Assembly (NCBI RefSeq): GCF_003363265.1
Contig: NZ_QRBF01000005.1
Coordinates: 62,001-126,000, forward strand
DNA from: Dyella psychrodurans
Lineage (GTDB): Bacteria; Pseudomonadota; Gammaproteobacteria; Xanthomonadales; Rhodanobacteraceae
DNA length: 64,000 nt
Direction: 5' to 3'
The translations under genes were made by a program, and so were the position numbers. The notes below the pieces were generated by a model, which worked only from the letters and a program-made list of their open reading frames with translations, did not search any database and was not told where the DNA came from. Positions 1-10,460 of this stretch are shown here, piece after piece (positions within the stretch are counted from its first letter, which is position 1; each line of letters begins with the position of its first letter).

Positions 1-44
1 TCCTTTTCGGCCTGCGAGAATGTGATGTTCGTGTTGTCCATCAT
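1..44 (-). CDS. Partial hypothetical CDS running off the left edge
   Basis: A minus-strand reading frame opens at position 44 with two consecutive ATG codons and reads MMDNTNITFSQAEK before leaving the window. A purine-rich AGGGA lies about six bases upstream of the first ATG. It starts 41 bases after the stop of hda on the same strand, so it could be the next gene of that operon. Only 14 residues are visible, so no family can be assigned and the start itself is tentative. Confidence 0.4.
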   Translation of the reverse strand, partial: MMDNTNITFSQAEK

Positions 45-85
45 GCGATCCCTACCATGAAGAACCTTCTACGGCCCGCGTTTTC

Positions 86-781
86 TCAGCTCGCCTCGCG
101 CAGAAACGCGCGCAGGAATGGAACAGTGATCCGCCGCTGCGCCGCCAGCGACGCCTGATCCAGGCGATCGAGCAGATCGAGCAAGGCGCCGATGTCGCGC
201 GCGTAACGCGCGAACAGCCAATCCAGCACCGTGTCGTCCAGCTCGATGCCGCGTAACTTGGCCTGGTTCTTCAGCACTTCGCGCCGCTCCGCATCGTCCA
301 GCGGCTTGAGCGCGAACTGCGTACAAGCGCCCAGACGGGAACGCAGATCAGGCAGCGTTAACGGCAATTGCGCCGGTACCGATTCGGCCGCAAAGAGCAA
401 TGCCGTGCCTTCGGCGCGCGCACGGTTGTAGAGATCGAACAAGGCATGCTCGGCATCCCGTTCGCCGGCCATCGCATCGAGATCGTCGAGCGCGAGGAAT
501 TCGCTGCCCGCGACGCCCCGAATCGCCGCGGCGTGATCGCGCACTGTTTTCAACGGCAGATATTGCACGGCGCGGCCCGCTTCGCTGGCCGCCTGACAGG
601 CCGCCATCAGAAGATGGCTTTTGCCGCTGCCGGATATGCCGCTCACATACAGCCACGGCGCGCCCGGTTGCATGGCAAGCGTACCCAGCGCAGCCACCAC
701 GGCCGCATTGGTGCCTGCATGGAAATGCTCAAAACGCTGGCGACGCGGCCAGCGCAGGCTCAACGGCAACTGCGCGGTCAT
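86..781 (-). CDS. hda: DnaA regulatory inactivator Hda
   Basis: A DnaA-like AAA+ protein of 231 residues. In the known family, Hda bound to the DNA-loaded beta clamp stimulates ATP hydrolysis by DnaA and so prevents re-initiation of replication. The N-terminus carries QLPLSL (residues 4-9), matching the clamp-binding motif of Hda. A Walker A loop, GISGSGKSH, is at residues 48-56, and LALDDLDAM further on fits Walker B. It has no C-terminal DNA-binding domain IV, which separates it from DnaA itself, and the length is typical. Its start overlaps the stop of the upstream permease gene by 4 bases (ATGA), so the two are probably translationally coupled. Confidence 0.93.
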   Translation of the reverse strand: MTAQLPLSLRWPRRQRFEHFHAGTNAAVVAALGTLAMQPGAPWLYVSGISGSGKSHLLMAACQAASEAGRAVQYLPLKTVRDHAAAIRGVAGSEFLALDDLDAMAGERDAEHALFDLYNRARAEGTALLFAAESVPAQLPLTLPDLRSRLGACTQFALKPLDDAERREVLKNQAKLRGIELDDTVLDWLFARYARDIGALLDLLDRLDQASLAAQRRITVPFLRAFLREAS

Positions 782-1944
782 GGCTTGGACGAATCCCCGC
801 CTTGAATGACGCGCGTCTGCGCATGCACGTCGCCGCTTTTGTCCTCGGCGATGTCGACATCGACCTCGGCGATCGCCGTGTCCGGCGGACCTTCTTCGGT
901 ATACAGGTCGCTTTGCTTGTAGCGTTCGGCGAGATACCGCAAGAGGACGAGAATCACCGAGGCCGCAGGCAAGGCCAGCAGCACGCCCAGGAATCCGAAC
1001 AGATAACCGCCCGCCAGCACGGCGAAGATCACGGCCACAGGATGCAGCCCGATTTTTTCGCCCACGAGCCTGGGCACGAGGACATAGCCTTCAAGCAACT
1101 GGCCGATGACGAAAACGCCCACCACCATCAGCAGATGCGTCCAATCGCCGTGCTGCACCAGCGAGGCGATGATCGCCGCGACAAAGCCGGTGATGAAACC
1201 GAGATACGGCACGAAGCTCAGCAACCCCGCGACCATGCCTATCAGCGGGCCGACCGAAATGCCGACCACCGTCAACGCCGTGCCGTAGTAGATCGCAAGC
1301 GCCAGCATCACCAGCAACTGTCCGCGCACGAACGCACCAAGTACGGCGTCCGACTCGCGCGCCAGATGCGCGATGGTGGGTTCGATCGAGCGCGGCAATA
1401 TGCGATCGATCCACGTCACCAGGCGATCCCAGTCGCGCAAGAGGTAGAACCACACCACCGGGATCAGCACCAGGTTGGTCAACCAAGCCACCACGCCGAG
1501 ACCCGAGCGCGACAGCTTGCCGAGCACACTGCCGATCGAACCGATGTGCGACTTGATCTCGGCGATCAACCGGTCGGTGTCGAAGGCATTCGGATCCAGA
1601 TGCAGTTTCGCCTGCAACCAGGGCAGCGCGGCGTCCCTGCACCACTCCACGTAGCGCGGAAAGTTCTCCACCAGGTTTTCGATCTGGCGTGCGATCAAAG
1701 GCACCAGCAAAAGCAAAGTGGCGACGATGGCCAGGATCAGCACGATGAACACGATGCTTACCGCCAGCGCGCGTCCGATACCCAGCCTTTCCAGCCGGTT
1801 GGCCATCGGATCGCCCAGATACGCCAGCATCGCGGCAACCGCAAAAGGCATCAGCACGGGCGCAAGCAGCCACACCAGCAACCCGATGGCGACGGTGATC
1901 GCCAGCAACTGCCAGCGGCGGGATGTCTCTTGGCTTATGGACAC
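778..1944 (-). CDS. AI-2E/PerM family membrane permease
   Basis: A 388-residue polytopic membrane protein of the AI-2E transporter (PerM/YdgG/TqsA) superfamily. Hydrophobic segments sit near residues 13-42, 60-85, 150-170 and in a dense C-terminal cluster around 205-335 that includes the family-typical stretches FVPYLGFITG and GFLGVLLALPAASVILV. The last 50 residues are acidic and probably cytoplasmic. Members have been linked to autoinducer-2 export or to Na+/H+ antiport; nothing here decides the substrate. It precedes hda with a 4-base overlap, an arrangement seen in related gammaproteobacteria. Confidence 0.85.
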   Translation of the reverse strand: MSISQETSRRWQLLAITVAIGLLVWLLAPVLMPFAVAAMLAYLGDPMANRLERLGIGRALAVSIVFIVLILAIVATLLLLVPLIARQIENLVENFPRYVEWCRDAALPWLQAKLHLDPNAFDTDRLIAEIKSHIGSIGSVLGKLSRSGLGVVAWLTNLVLIPVVWFYLLRDWDRLVTWIDRILPRSIEPTIAHLARESDAVLGAFVRGQLLVMLALAIYYGTALTVVGISVGPLIGMVAGLLSFVPYLGFITGFVAAIIASLVQHGDWTHLLMVVGVFVIGQLLEGYVLVPRLVGEKIGLHPVAVIFAVLAGGYLFGFLGVLLALPAASVILVLLRYLAERYKQSDLYTEEGPPDTAIAEVDVDIAEDKSGDVHAQTRVIQGGDSSKP

Positions 1945-2017
1945 GAATGGCTCATCGGTGTGGGCGTGACGGGAAGTGTCGCCGATGTCGATAGCCGTTC
2001 AAAGTCTTGCGCCCGCC

Positions 2018-2596
2018 TCAGACCGCGCGGCGGGTGTGCCATGCGCGATGCGACCAGCGCACTACGTAGTCCGCCCCACTGGCTACGCAAAGCGCGGCCA
2101 CCAGCCAGACGAAGGGCGTCGCGTCCGGCGCCGGCCAGTGGGCCAGCGCCAGCAGCACGGTGAGCAGATAGACGATCTGCATCAGCGTGCAGGCTTTCGA
2201 CAGCAGACTGGGCTGCGGATAGATGCGACCGATCAGAAGCCGCCAAAGCAAGGCGCCGCACGCGATCACCAGATCGCGTCCGCATACGATCGCCGCGAGC
2301 CACAACGGCGCCTCACCCAGCCAGGCCAGAATCACGAAGCAGCTGACCAGCAGCAATTTGTCGGCGATCGCGTCCAGCATGCCGCCAAGCCGGCTTTGCC
2401 AGCCGTAATGGCGCGCCAGGAAGCCATCCAGTCCGTCCGACACGCCCGCGACGGCCACCAGCATCAGCGCGGAGGACCATTGTCGATGCCACAGCAGCCA
2501 GCAGATGGGCGCGACCAGCAGCACCCGCAGCATGGAGATGGCGTTGGGCAAATGTCGCCAGGGCGAATGCGACGCAGCGGGCATCGCGGCGACCAT
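2018..2596 (-). CDS. CDP-alcohol phosphatidyltransferase family protein (PgsA-like)
   Basis: A 192-residue integral membrane enzyme. The CDP-alcohol phosphotransferase signature D-x2-D-G-x2-A-R-x8-G-x3-D-x3-D is intact, from DGLDGFLAR through GGMLDAIAD, near residues 54-80. The N-terminal segment LPNAISMLRVLL is typical of PgsA-type phosphatidylglycerophosphate synthases. It would transfer a phosphoalcohol to CDP-diacylglycerol at the inner membrane, but the acceptor cannot be fixed from sequence. A second in-frame ATG four codons downstream could be the true start. It lies 6 bases after the DUF2066 gene and is probably co-transcribed with it. Confidence 0.85.
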   Translation of the reverse strand: MVAAMPAASHSPWRHLPNAISMLRVLLVAPICWLLWHRQWSSALMLVAVAGVSDGLDGFLARHYGWQSRLGGMLDAIADKLLLVSCFVILAWLGEAPLWLAAIVCGRDLVIACGALLWRLLIGRIYPQPSLLSKACTLMQIVYLLTVLLALAHWPAPDATPFVWLVAALCVASGADYVVRWSHRAWHTRRAV

Positions 2597-2602
2597 GGGC
2601 GT

Positions 2603-3604
2603 TCAGTGCAGCCAGCGCAGGCTGACGTCTGCGCCATCGTGCGCGCTGCCCTGCATCAGGCGACCACCCGCAGTCAGGTTGGCAGCCAGTCCATCGAGCG
2701 GCGTGCCGGCTTTCACCGCAAGCAACAGGCCATCATCCTGCGCGCCCAGCGTAGTGACCTTCTGCACCGACGGATCGGACCGAAGCACGGTCAGCAAGTT
2801 GGCGTAGTCCATCGCCGAATGCACGCCGGACACCCAGAGCTTGCCGTCGACCGTGGTGGCACCGATCACGTTCAGCGCCTGGCCGAGACGATCGGCGGCG
2901 GTGTTGCCGCCACCGGCGAGCAGATCGTTGCCGCTGCCCTGGGCATTCCAGTGCTGGGCCTGACCGCCGCTGATGAGGGTCCAGTCCGCGCCGTTGGCAT
3001 GCACATCGCCCAACAGCACCAGTCCGGTGTGATACAGACGGCTGATAGCCGACATGGCGGCCGGATCGGCCGTGGAGAGCTTGTCCAGGTCCGGAAGCTG
3101 GGAAGGATCGGCGAAGCTGACCGGATAACCGCGCTTGCCCACGGCATCGGCAAGCGCGCCGAGATCGCCCTTGCCGAGAACCTTGCCATCGGCGCCGCGG
3201 ACCACCAGCAAGACTGGCGGCTTCACGCCTGCGGTGGTGGCTCCCAACCCCGTGATCAACCGCTGCACGGCACCCTGGTCGAAAGTGATTGCCAAGGTGA
3301 GCGTGGGCGGATTGCCCTCCCCGCGCTGATACTGGAAATTCTTGACGATGCCGGCGGCATTCTGCAGGGCATCGCCGTAACCGGCCTTGCCGGTGAGGTC
3401 TTCGCCACCCGAAACGCGCGTCAGCACCTGCCCCAGCGCCGTGGAGAAGGCCTGGCCGCGCTGGGCATCGCTCACGTCGGACACCGGCACCACCACCGTG
3501 TATGGCGAGGTGGGCGGTGGCGCGACCTGGCTGAGGGCGATCCGCGGCAACCCCGTAACGAAGCCGAGCAGCAAGGTGACGATCAGCAGACGTGACAGGC
3601 GCAT
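2603..3604 (-). CDS. DUF2066 domain exported protein
   Basis: A 333-residue protein of unknown function. It begins with a clear Sec signal peptide (MRLSRLLIVTLLLGFVTGL, cleavage near residues 22-26), followed by the domain of unknown function DUF2066, with YTVVVPVSDVSDAQRGQAF early and a conserved G-D-x-T-G region after it. The protein is probably periplasmic. It is transcribed divergently from purM and heads the run DUF2066, CDP-alcohol transferase, PerM-like permease, hda. This gene order recurs in related bacteria, but no biochemical role is established. Confidence 0.8.
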   Translation of the reverse strand: MRLSRLLIVTLLLGFVTGLPRIALSQVAPPPTSPYTVVVPVSDVSDAQRGQAFSTALGQVLTRVSGGEDLTGKAGYGDALQNAAGIVKNFQYQRGEGNPPTLTLAITFDQGAVQRLITGLGATTAGVKPPVLLVVRGADGKVLGKGDLGALADAVGKRGYPVSFADPSQLPDLDKLSTADPAAMSAISRLYHTGLVLLGDVHANGADWTLISGGQAQHWNAQGSGNDLLAGGGNTAADRLGQALNVIGATTVDGKLWVSGVHSAMDYANLLTVLRSDPSVQKVTTLGAQDDGLLLAVKAGTPLDGLAANLTAGGRLMQGSAHDGADVSLRWLH

Positions 3605-3700
3605 GGGCGGGCCGGACTCAGGGCGGGGATATGAAGGAAAGTCTGCCCAATCCGACGCTTAACGTCTATCATTGGATGTTTTCCGAAGCGCAGGTTCACC

Positions 3701-4732
3701 ATGTCCGACGCCCTCACCTACCGCGCCGCCGGCGTGGATATCGATGCCGGCAATGCCGTGGTCGAACGCATCAAGCCGCTGGTCAAGCGTACCTTCCGAC
3801 CCGAAGTGATGGGCGGGCTGGGCGGCTTCGGGGGCCTGTTCAACCTCGGCACGCGCTACAAGGAGCCCGTGCTGGTGTCGGGCACCGACGGCGTGGGCAC
3901 CAAGCTCAAGCTTGCGCAGCAGCTGGGCCGTCACGACACGATCGGCATCGATCTGGTCGGCATGTGCGTGAACGACGTGCTGGTGCAGGGCGCCGAGCCG
4001 CTGTTCTTCCTCGATTACTTCGCCACCGGCAAGCTGGATGTCGACACCACGGTGGCCGTGGTCGGCGGCATCGCCAAGGGTTGCGAGCTGGCCGGCTGCG
4101 CGCTGATCGGCGGCGAAACCGCGGAAATGCCCGACATGTATCCGCCGGGCGAATACGACCTGGCCGGCTTCACTGTCGGCGCAGTGGAAAAAGAAGCCTT
4201 GCTCAGCGGCGACAACGTGGTGGCCGGCGACGTAATTCTCGGCGTGGCCTCCTCCGGTCCGCATTCCAACGGTTACTCGCTGATCCGCAAGATCGTCGAG
4301 CGCGCGGGCAGCCCGCTCGATCTCGACATCGGTGGCGTGAAGCTCGCCGACGCACTGATGGCGCCCACCACGATCTACGTCAAGCCGATGCTGGAACTGC
4401 TCAAATCCTCGGTTCCCGTGCATGGCATGGCGCACATCACCGGTGGTGGCCTGAAGGAAAACATCATCCGCGTTGTACCCGACGGACTGGGCCTCCACAT
4501 CGACGCCTCCGCCGTCGTGCTGCCGCCGGTGTTCGACTGGCTGATGCGCGAAGGCAATGTGCCGCGCGAGGAAATGTGGCGCACGTTCAATTGCGGCGTC
4601 GGCTTCACCATTCTCCTGCCGCGCGATGCCGTCACCGCAGCATCGACCCTGCTGGCAAAACACGGCTTGAAGACCTCGGTGATCGGCGAAGTCGTCCCTG
4701 CAAAGGGCGATGAGCGCGTTCATATCGGCTGA
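3701..4732 (+). CDS. purM: Phosphoribosylformylglycinamidine cyclo-ligase PurM
   Basis: A 343-residue AIR synthetase that closes the imidazole ring of formylglycinamidine ribonucleotide with ATP (fifth step of purine synthesis). Family motifs are clear: [13 protein letters not shown] near residue 60, the GGETAEMP loop near residue 140, [10 protein letters not shown] near residue 180 and [11 protein letters not shown] near residue 245. The length matches bacterial PurM (about 345). It is followed after 37 bases by purN, the usual pairing. Its start is set by homology to the conserved N-terminus [14 protein letters not shown]. Confidence 0.97.
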   Translation: MSDALTYRAAGVDIDAGNAVVERIKPLVKRTFRPEVMGGLGGFGGLFNLGTRYKEPVLVSGTDGVGTKLKLAQQLGRHDTIGIDLVGMCVNDVLVQGAEPLFFLDYFATGKLDVDTTVAVVGGIAKGCELAGCALIGGETAEMPDMYPPGEYDLAGFTVGAVEKEALLSGDNVVAGDVILGVASSGPHSNGYSLIRKIVERAGSPLDLDIGGVKLADALMAPTTIYVKPMLELLKSSVPVHGMAHITGGGLKENIIRVVPDGLGLHIDASAVVLPPVFDWLMREGNVPREEMWRTFNCGVGFTILLPRDAVTAASTLLAKHGLKTSVIGEVVPAKGDERVHIG

Positions 4733-4769
4733 ATCACTCCCTCTCTCTTTCAGGGAGGGGCCGTCACCC

Positions 4770-5432
4770 ATGCCTTCGCCTCTTCGCATCGCAATACTGG
4801 CTTCCGGACGTGGCAGCAACTTCGCCGCGCTCCTGGCTGCGCGCGATCGCGGCGAATTGCCGGTGGAATTTGTTTTGGTTGGCAGCGACAAAGCCGATGC
4901 AGGCGCGCTGCAGCTCGCAGAGATGGCAAGCATTCCAACGCTGGTGCTGGACCCGCGCGACTACGCCGAACGCCGCGATTACGATTTCGCGCTTTTCGAA
5001 CGCATCGCGGCCAGCAAACCGGATTTGCTGGTGCTTGCGGGATTCATGCGCATCATCGACGGCGACGCGCTCAAACCGTGGGTAGGCCGGATGATCAACA
5101 TCCATCCGTCGTTGCTTCCGAAGTATCGCGGCCTGCACACGCATCGTCGCGCCATCAAGGCCGGCGATCGCGAACACGGCGCCAGCGTGCACTACGTGAC
5201 TGCCGAGCTGGATGGCGGTCCAGTGATTGCTCAAACCGCATTGATGATCGGGCCGGACGATGACGAGAACACACTTGCCGCGCGACTGTTACCGCTCGAG
5301 CACCAGTTGCTGCCTGCTGTTGTTGCACTGATCGCCGCTGGGCGGTTGTCGTTCCATGCCGACGTCGTCACCTTCGACGGCGAACCCCTTCGCAAACCCT
5401 TGCGGTGGCAAGACGGCGCGCTGGTCCGCTGA
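4770..5432 (+). CDS. purN: Phosphoribosylglycinamide formyltransferase PurN
   Basis: A 220-residue folate-dependent GAR transformylase (third step of purine synthesis). Visible motifs are ILASGRGSNFAAL at the N-terminus, the active-site region INIHPSLLPKYRGLHTH with the catalytic Asn and His, and TAELDGGPVIAQT. An upstream in-frame ATG at 4710 lies inside purM; I chose 4770 because it has the purine-rich GGGAGGGG directly upstream and gives a family-like N-terminus. It is co-directional with purM. Confidence 0.96.
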   Translation: MPSPLRIAILASGRGSNFAALLAARDRGELPVEFVLVGSDKADAGALQLAEMASIPTLVLDPRDYAERRDYDFALFERIAASKPDLLVLAGFMRIIDGDALKPWVGRMINIHPSLLPKYRGLHTHRRAIKAGDREHGASVHYVTAELDGGPVIAQTALMIGPDDDENTLAARLLPLEHQLLPAVVALIAAGRLSFHADVVTFDGEPLRKPLRWQDGALVR

Positions 5433-5483
5433 CCTTCGCACTTGCAATCAAGCGTTCAGGATGCCGGCGTACACTGCCGCTCC

Positions 5484-6191
5484 ATGCGCATACTCAAACT
5501 CTCCCGCACCTTGCTCGCCGGCGCCACGCTGGCCGTGTTCACGACTGCTGCGTTTGCCTCGGGGCCGACGCCGTTCACCGCGACCTATCAGGTTTCGCGC
5601 GGCGGCGAGGCAATGGGTGAGGCGACCATCACGCTCAAGTCGCTCGGCAACGGCGAATACGAGTACAGCAATCAGATCCACGGCACATCCGGGCTCGCTG
5701 CCATGGTCGGCGCCAATACCAGCGACGTCACGCGCTTTCGCTGGAACAACAACGCGCCGGAAACCGAAACCTACAACTCCAAGGTGAGTGCGTTCAAAAC
5801 CAAGCAACGCATCATGCAGGTGGACTGGAATACCAAGCAGGTAAGCGTCGACGACGGCAAGGGCCCTACCAACTATGCCGCCGCGCCAGGCATGGTTGAC
5901 CGCAACACGACGCTGCTGGCCATTGGCCTGGCGCTGCGCAGCGGCAGTCAGAGCGTGACGTTGCCGATAGGCGTCAAGCAGCGCGTAGAACAGCAGCAGT
6001 TCAAGGTGCAGGGCACCGAAACAGTGAAGGTGCCGGCGGGCAGCTTCCAGGCCGAACGCGTGACGCGCACCGATTCGGACAAGCACTTCGACGCGTGGTA
6101 CGTGCCCAAGCAGTTTCCGCTGCCGGTGAAGATGGAGCAGAGCGAAGGCGGCGATCTCACCATGCAGCTGGTTCACTACAGCACGCCATAA
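5484..6191 (+). CDS. DUF3108 domain exported protein
   Basis: A 235-residue secreted protein with a signal peptide (MRILKLSRTLLAGATLAVF, cleavage near FASG) followed by the DUF3108 fold: FTATYQVSRGGEAMGEATITL, a middle part rich in beta strands, and a C-terminal segment FDAWYVPKQFPLPVKMEQ. Function is not established; DUF3108 proteins are often found near purMN in proteobacteria and are presumed periplasmic or outer-membrane associated. An upstream ATG at 5442 would put the signal peptide internally, so 5484 is preferred. The last base of its TAA stop is also the first base of the foldback element. Confidence 0.8.
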   Translation: MRILKLSRTLLAGATLAVFTTAAFASGPTPFTATYQVSRGGEAMGEATITLKSLGNGEYEYSNQIHGTSGLAAMVGANTSDVTRFRWNNNAPETETYNSKVSAFKTKQRIMQVDWNTKQVSVDDGKGPTNYAAAPGMVDRNTTLLAIGLALRSGSQSVTLPIGVKQRVEQQQFKVQGTETVKVPAGSFQAERVTRTDSDKHFDAWYVPKQFPLPVKMEQSEGGDLTMQLVHYSTP

Positions 6192-6456
6192 GAGCCTGTC
6201 TACGATCTCTGCGCGGCCTGCACTGGCTCTGTTTGTTCGCCAGGCAAGGAGGAGCGAGGGCGCGTATGTCGATACGTAACCGAGCGAGGACGCCGCATGG
6301 CGAACAAACAGAACCAGCCCTACGGGTGGTGTCTGAACGGCCGTCATGCGGCAGCGCGCGGCTTGACCAGACAGCCAGTCTGCACTGCGCCACGCACTAC
6401 CACCTGACGGCCGCTCAGACACCATGCAGGCCGCGCAGAGATCGTAGACAGGCTCT
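6191..6456. repeat. Foldback (MITE-like) element with 32-bp perfect terminal inverted repeats
   Basis: Bases 6191-6222 are an exact reverse complement of bases 6425-6456 (32 of 32). Two further inverted pairs are nested inside: about 6223-6242 with 6298-6317 (one mismatch by eye) and about 6330-6348 with 6405-6423 (one mismatch). The element would fold into a three-way junction on one long stem. There is no transposase. No clear target duplication is visible. It fills most of the gap between the DUF3108 gene and the murA terminator. A non-autonomous transposable element or large REP-like element fits best. Confidence 0.8.
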
Positions 6457-6461
6457 AAGAC

Positions 6462-6488
6462 AAACGGGCCGCTGACGCGGCCCGTTTT
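6462..6488. terminator. Bidirectional intrinsic terminator between DUF3108 gene and murA
   Basis: An 11-bp perfect stem (AAACGGGCCGC paired with GCGGCCCGTTT) with a TGAC loop is followed by T residues on the plus strand and by a T-run equivalent on the minus strand. It sits between two convergent genes and can serve both. Confidence 0.8.
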
Positions 6489-6510
6489 CATTTCCATCTT
6501 GCGATCCGCG

Positions 6511-8056
<1,546 letters not shown>

Positions 8057-8219
8057 TGTTCTTCCACTGCGGAGATCCTGAACGCCGGCCGGCAAAAGAT
8101 TCGGGCCATGGGCGTCAGGCATCAAGATAGAATGCGAATATGCCATGTTAATGGAAATCTGCTGTCGCAGAAACGACACGGACCGACCGGCGGCCACCGC
8201 TAGCCGTCACTGAGGACGC

Positions 8220-9230
8220 ATGAACGCACCCATCGCCAAAGCCAAATCCACCCGGGTGGACGCCGCCGCCATCGTGCATAGCGCGCGTACGGTGATCGCC
8301 ACCGAGGCGGCCGCCATCCGCGCCCTGGAGCCCAGGATCGACGGGGCTTTCGTGGATGCCTGCCGGATCATCCTGGCCTGCAAGGGTCGTCTGGTGGTCA
8401 CCGGCATGGGCAAGTCCGGCCACGTGGGCCGCAAGATCGCCGCCACCCTGGCCTCCACGGGCACCCCGGCCTTCTTCGTCCATCCCGGCGAAGCAAGCCA
8501 TGGTGACCTGGGCATGATCCTGCCCCAGGACGTGGTGCTGGCGCTCTCCAACTCTGGTGAGACGGACGAGATCCTGTTCATCCTCCCGGTAATCAAGCGC
8601 CAGGGCATCCCGCTGATCGCCATCACCGGCAACCCGGATTCCTCCATGGCCGGCCAGGCCGACGTGCATCTGGATGCCGGCATCTCGGCCGAGGCCTGCC
8701 CGCTGGGCCTGGCCCCCACCGCCAGCACCACCGCCGCCCTGGTCATGGGCGATGCGCTGGCGATCGCACTTTTGGAAGCCCGCGGGTTTACCTCTGAGGA
8801 CTTCGCGCGTTCTCATCCCGCCGGAAGCCTGGGCCGCCGTCTGCTGCTGCATATCAGCGACGTCATGCACACCGGCACCGGCGTCCCGATGATTTCACCC
8901 GATGCGAGCCTGACCGAAGCCCTGATGGAAATGACCCGCAAGCATCTCGGCATGACCGCCGTGGTCGACCACGATCAGCGCCTGCTGGGCGTGTTCACCG
9001 ACGGCGACTTGCGCCGCGCGCTGGACGACGACGGCGTGGACCTGCGCAATGCCAAGGTCAGCGACCTGATGACACGCGGCCCCAAGGTCATCGGCGCGGA
9101 CAAGCTCGCCATCGAAGCTGCGCAGCTGATGGAGAAATACCAGATTCACGCGCTGCTGGTGGTGGACGAGGCGCAACGTGTCGTAGGCGCGCTCAACATT
9201 CACGACCTGCTGCGCGCACGCGTGGTCTGA
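8220..9230 (+). CDS. kdsD: D-arabinose 5-phosphate isomerase KdsD (KpsF/GutQ family)
   Basis: A 336-residue isomerase that converts ribulose 5-phosphate to arabinose 5-phosphate, the first step towards Kdo of lipopolysaccharide. The SIS sugar-isomerase domain covers about residues 40-175 (GMGKSGHVGRKIAATLASTG, HPGEASHGDLGM, LALSNSGETDE), followed by two CBS domains (about 210-330). Ten bases separate it from kdsC, and the run continues with lptC, lptA and lptB, so Kdo synthesis is coupled to LPS transport. A GGACGC-type upstream region gives only a weak ribosome site. Confidence 0.95.
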   Translation: MNAPIAKAKSTRVDAAAIVHSARTVIATEAAAIRALEPRIDGAFVDACRIILACKGRLVVTGMGKSGHVGRKIAATLASTGTPAFFVHPGEASHGDLGMILPQDVVLALSNSGETDEILFILPVIKRQGIPLIAITGNPDSSMAGQADVHLDAGISAEACPLGLAPTASTTAALVMGDALAIALLEARGFTSEDFARSHPAGSLGRRLLLHISDVMHTGTGVPMISPDASLTEALMEMTRKHLGMTAVVDHDQRLLGVFTDGDLRRALDDDGVDLRNAKVSDLMTRGPKVIGADKLAIEAAQLMEKYQIHALLVVDEAQRVVGALNIHDLLRARVV

Positions 9231-9240
9231 CGGGAATTTC

Positions 9241-9783
9241 ATGGATTACCTCGCACATCTCCCTGCCGAGCTGCTTGCCCGTGCCGCCAGGATTCGCCTG
9301 GCTGCCTTCGACGTCGATGGCACGCTTACCGATGGCCGTCTGTGGTACAGCGAGAGCGGTCACGAAACGAAGGTGTTTCACGTGCACGACGGCCTGGGCC
9401 TGAAACGGCTGCAAGCGAATGGCGTGCACGTTGCGATCATCAGCGCGCGCATCAGCCACCCCGTGGCGTTGCGTGCGGAAGAGCTCGATATCACGCACGT
9501 CTATCAGGGACAGGGCAACAAGCGCGATTGCCTGGAGCAGATCATCGAGGCCCTGAACCTGCAGCCGGAAGAAGCCGCCTTCGTGGGCGACGATCTCCCC
9601 GATATCCCCGCGATGCGCATCGCCGGGCTTTCCGTGGCAGTCGCCAACGCCCACCCGTGGGTGGCCGAACAGGCGCATTGGCAGACCCGTCTTGCCGGCG
9701 GCCAGGGTGCCGTGCGCGAAGTGTGCGATCTCATCCTGCATGCGCAGGGCAAGACGCTGGCGGAACAGGAGCACTGGCGATGA
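9241..9783 (+). CDS. kdsC: 3-deoxy-D-manno-octulosonate 8-phosphate phosphatase KdsC
   Basis: A 180-residue HAD-family phosphatase. The catalytic loop AAFDVDGTLTDGRL supplies nucleophile Asp24 and acid/base Asp26; later motifs are IISAR (motif II) and FVGDDLPDIPAM (motif IV). The compact cap-less form and length fit KdsC, which forms tetramers. It removes phosphate from Kdo-8-phosphate. Its stop overlaps the lptC start by 4 bases. Confidence 0.95.
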   Translation: MDYLAHLPAELLARAARIRLAAFDVDGTLTDGRLWYSESGHETKVFHVHDGLGLKRLQANGVHVAIISARISHPVALRAEELDITHVYQGQGNKRDCLEQIIEALNLQPEEAAFVGDDLPDIPAMRIAGLSVAVANAHPWVAEQAHWQTRLAGGQGAVREVCDLILHAQGKTLAEQEHWR

Positions 9784-10460
9784 ACTTTCGCCAATACCTG
9801 CGCGATAACCGCACCACCGTTGCGATCGTGATACTGGCCATCGCGGCACCTGCAAGCTGGATGCTGCAGCGCTGGGTGGCGGGCACGACGCCGGTCAACG
9901 ATTTCGTGGGACCGCCGATTGCCGATTACGTCCTCTACAACTCCACGGTGTGGAGCTACGACGTCAACGGGTTGTTGAGCTTCACCATGAGCGCGCCGCG
10001 CATGGATCGTCGCGCCGGCGACGAGTCGATGTACATCAACACTCCGGTGTTCGATATCAAATCGAAAAAACCGGGCGTACCGGATTGGCACGGCAACGCC
10101 CCGTTCGGCTGGGTCAACAAGAGCGGCACGCTGATGCAGCTCAATGGCCCGGTGTACATGCAGCGCCCTGCCTTCAAACAAAGCGCCACGGGAGTATTGA
10201 GTCCCATGGCAACATTATGCACCTCCAATGTCACCGGCTGGCCGAAAGAAAACCGCATCCAAACTGCGGACCCGGCCGTCATGACGCAGGGAGCGAGCGT
10301 AATGAATGGCGTCGGCATGCGCGCCAGCCTAAACGATAACCATCTGGAGTTGCTCAATGACGTGCACGGCCTGCTGTATTCAAGCCAGAACAATGCTGCG
10401 GCTAAGCCTGTTGACTGCCGGTCTCTTGCTCCTGCAGCCAGCATTGGCAAGGCAGGATGA
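9780..10460 (+). CDS. lptC: LPS export system protein LptC
   Basis: A 226-residue bitopic inner-membrane protein with one transmembrane helix near residues 14-30 (TVAIVILAIAAPASWML) and a periplasmic beta-jellyroll. It links the LptB2FG transporter to LptA in lipopolysaccharide transport. The ATG at 9780 overlaps the kdsC stop. The C-terminus is unusual: the frame continues for about 22 codons beyond the start of lptA, giving a 68-base overlap and a low-similarity tail after residue 204. Either the tail is native or the original stop was lost. Confidence 0.85.
   Translation: MNFRQYLRDNRTTVAIVILAIAAPASWMLQRWVAGTTPVNDFVGPPIADYVLYNSTVWSYDVNGLLSFTMSAPRMDRRAGDESMYINTPVFDIKSKKPGVPDWHGNAPFGWVNKSGTLMQLNGPVYMQRPAFKQSATGVLSPMATLCTSNVTGWPKENRIQTADPAVMTQGASVMNGVGMRASLNDNHLELLNDVHGLLYSSQNNAAAKPVDCRSLAPAASIGKAG

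Noticed and set aside
400-2163. 587-codon plus-strand frame opposite hda and the PerM-like gene
   Set aside because: The translation is dominated by Arg/His/Gln runs typical of shadows in GC-rich DNA, and the opposite strand carries two clear genes with conserved motifs.
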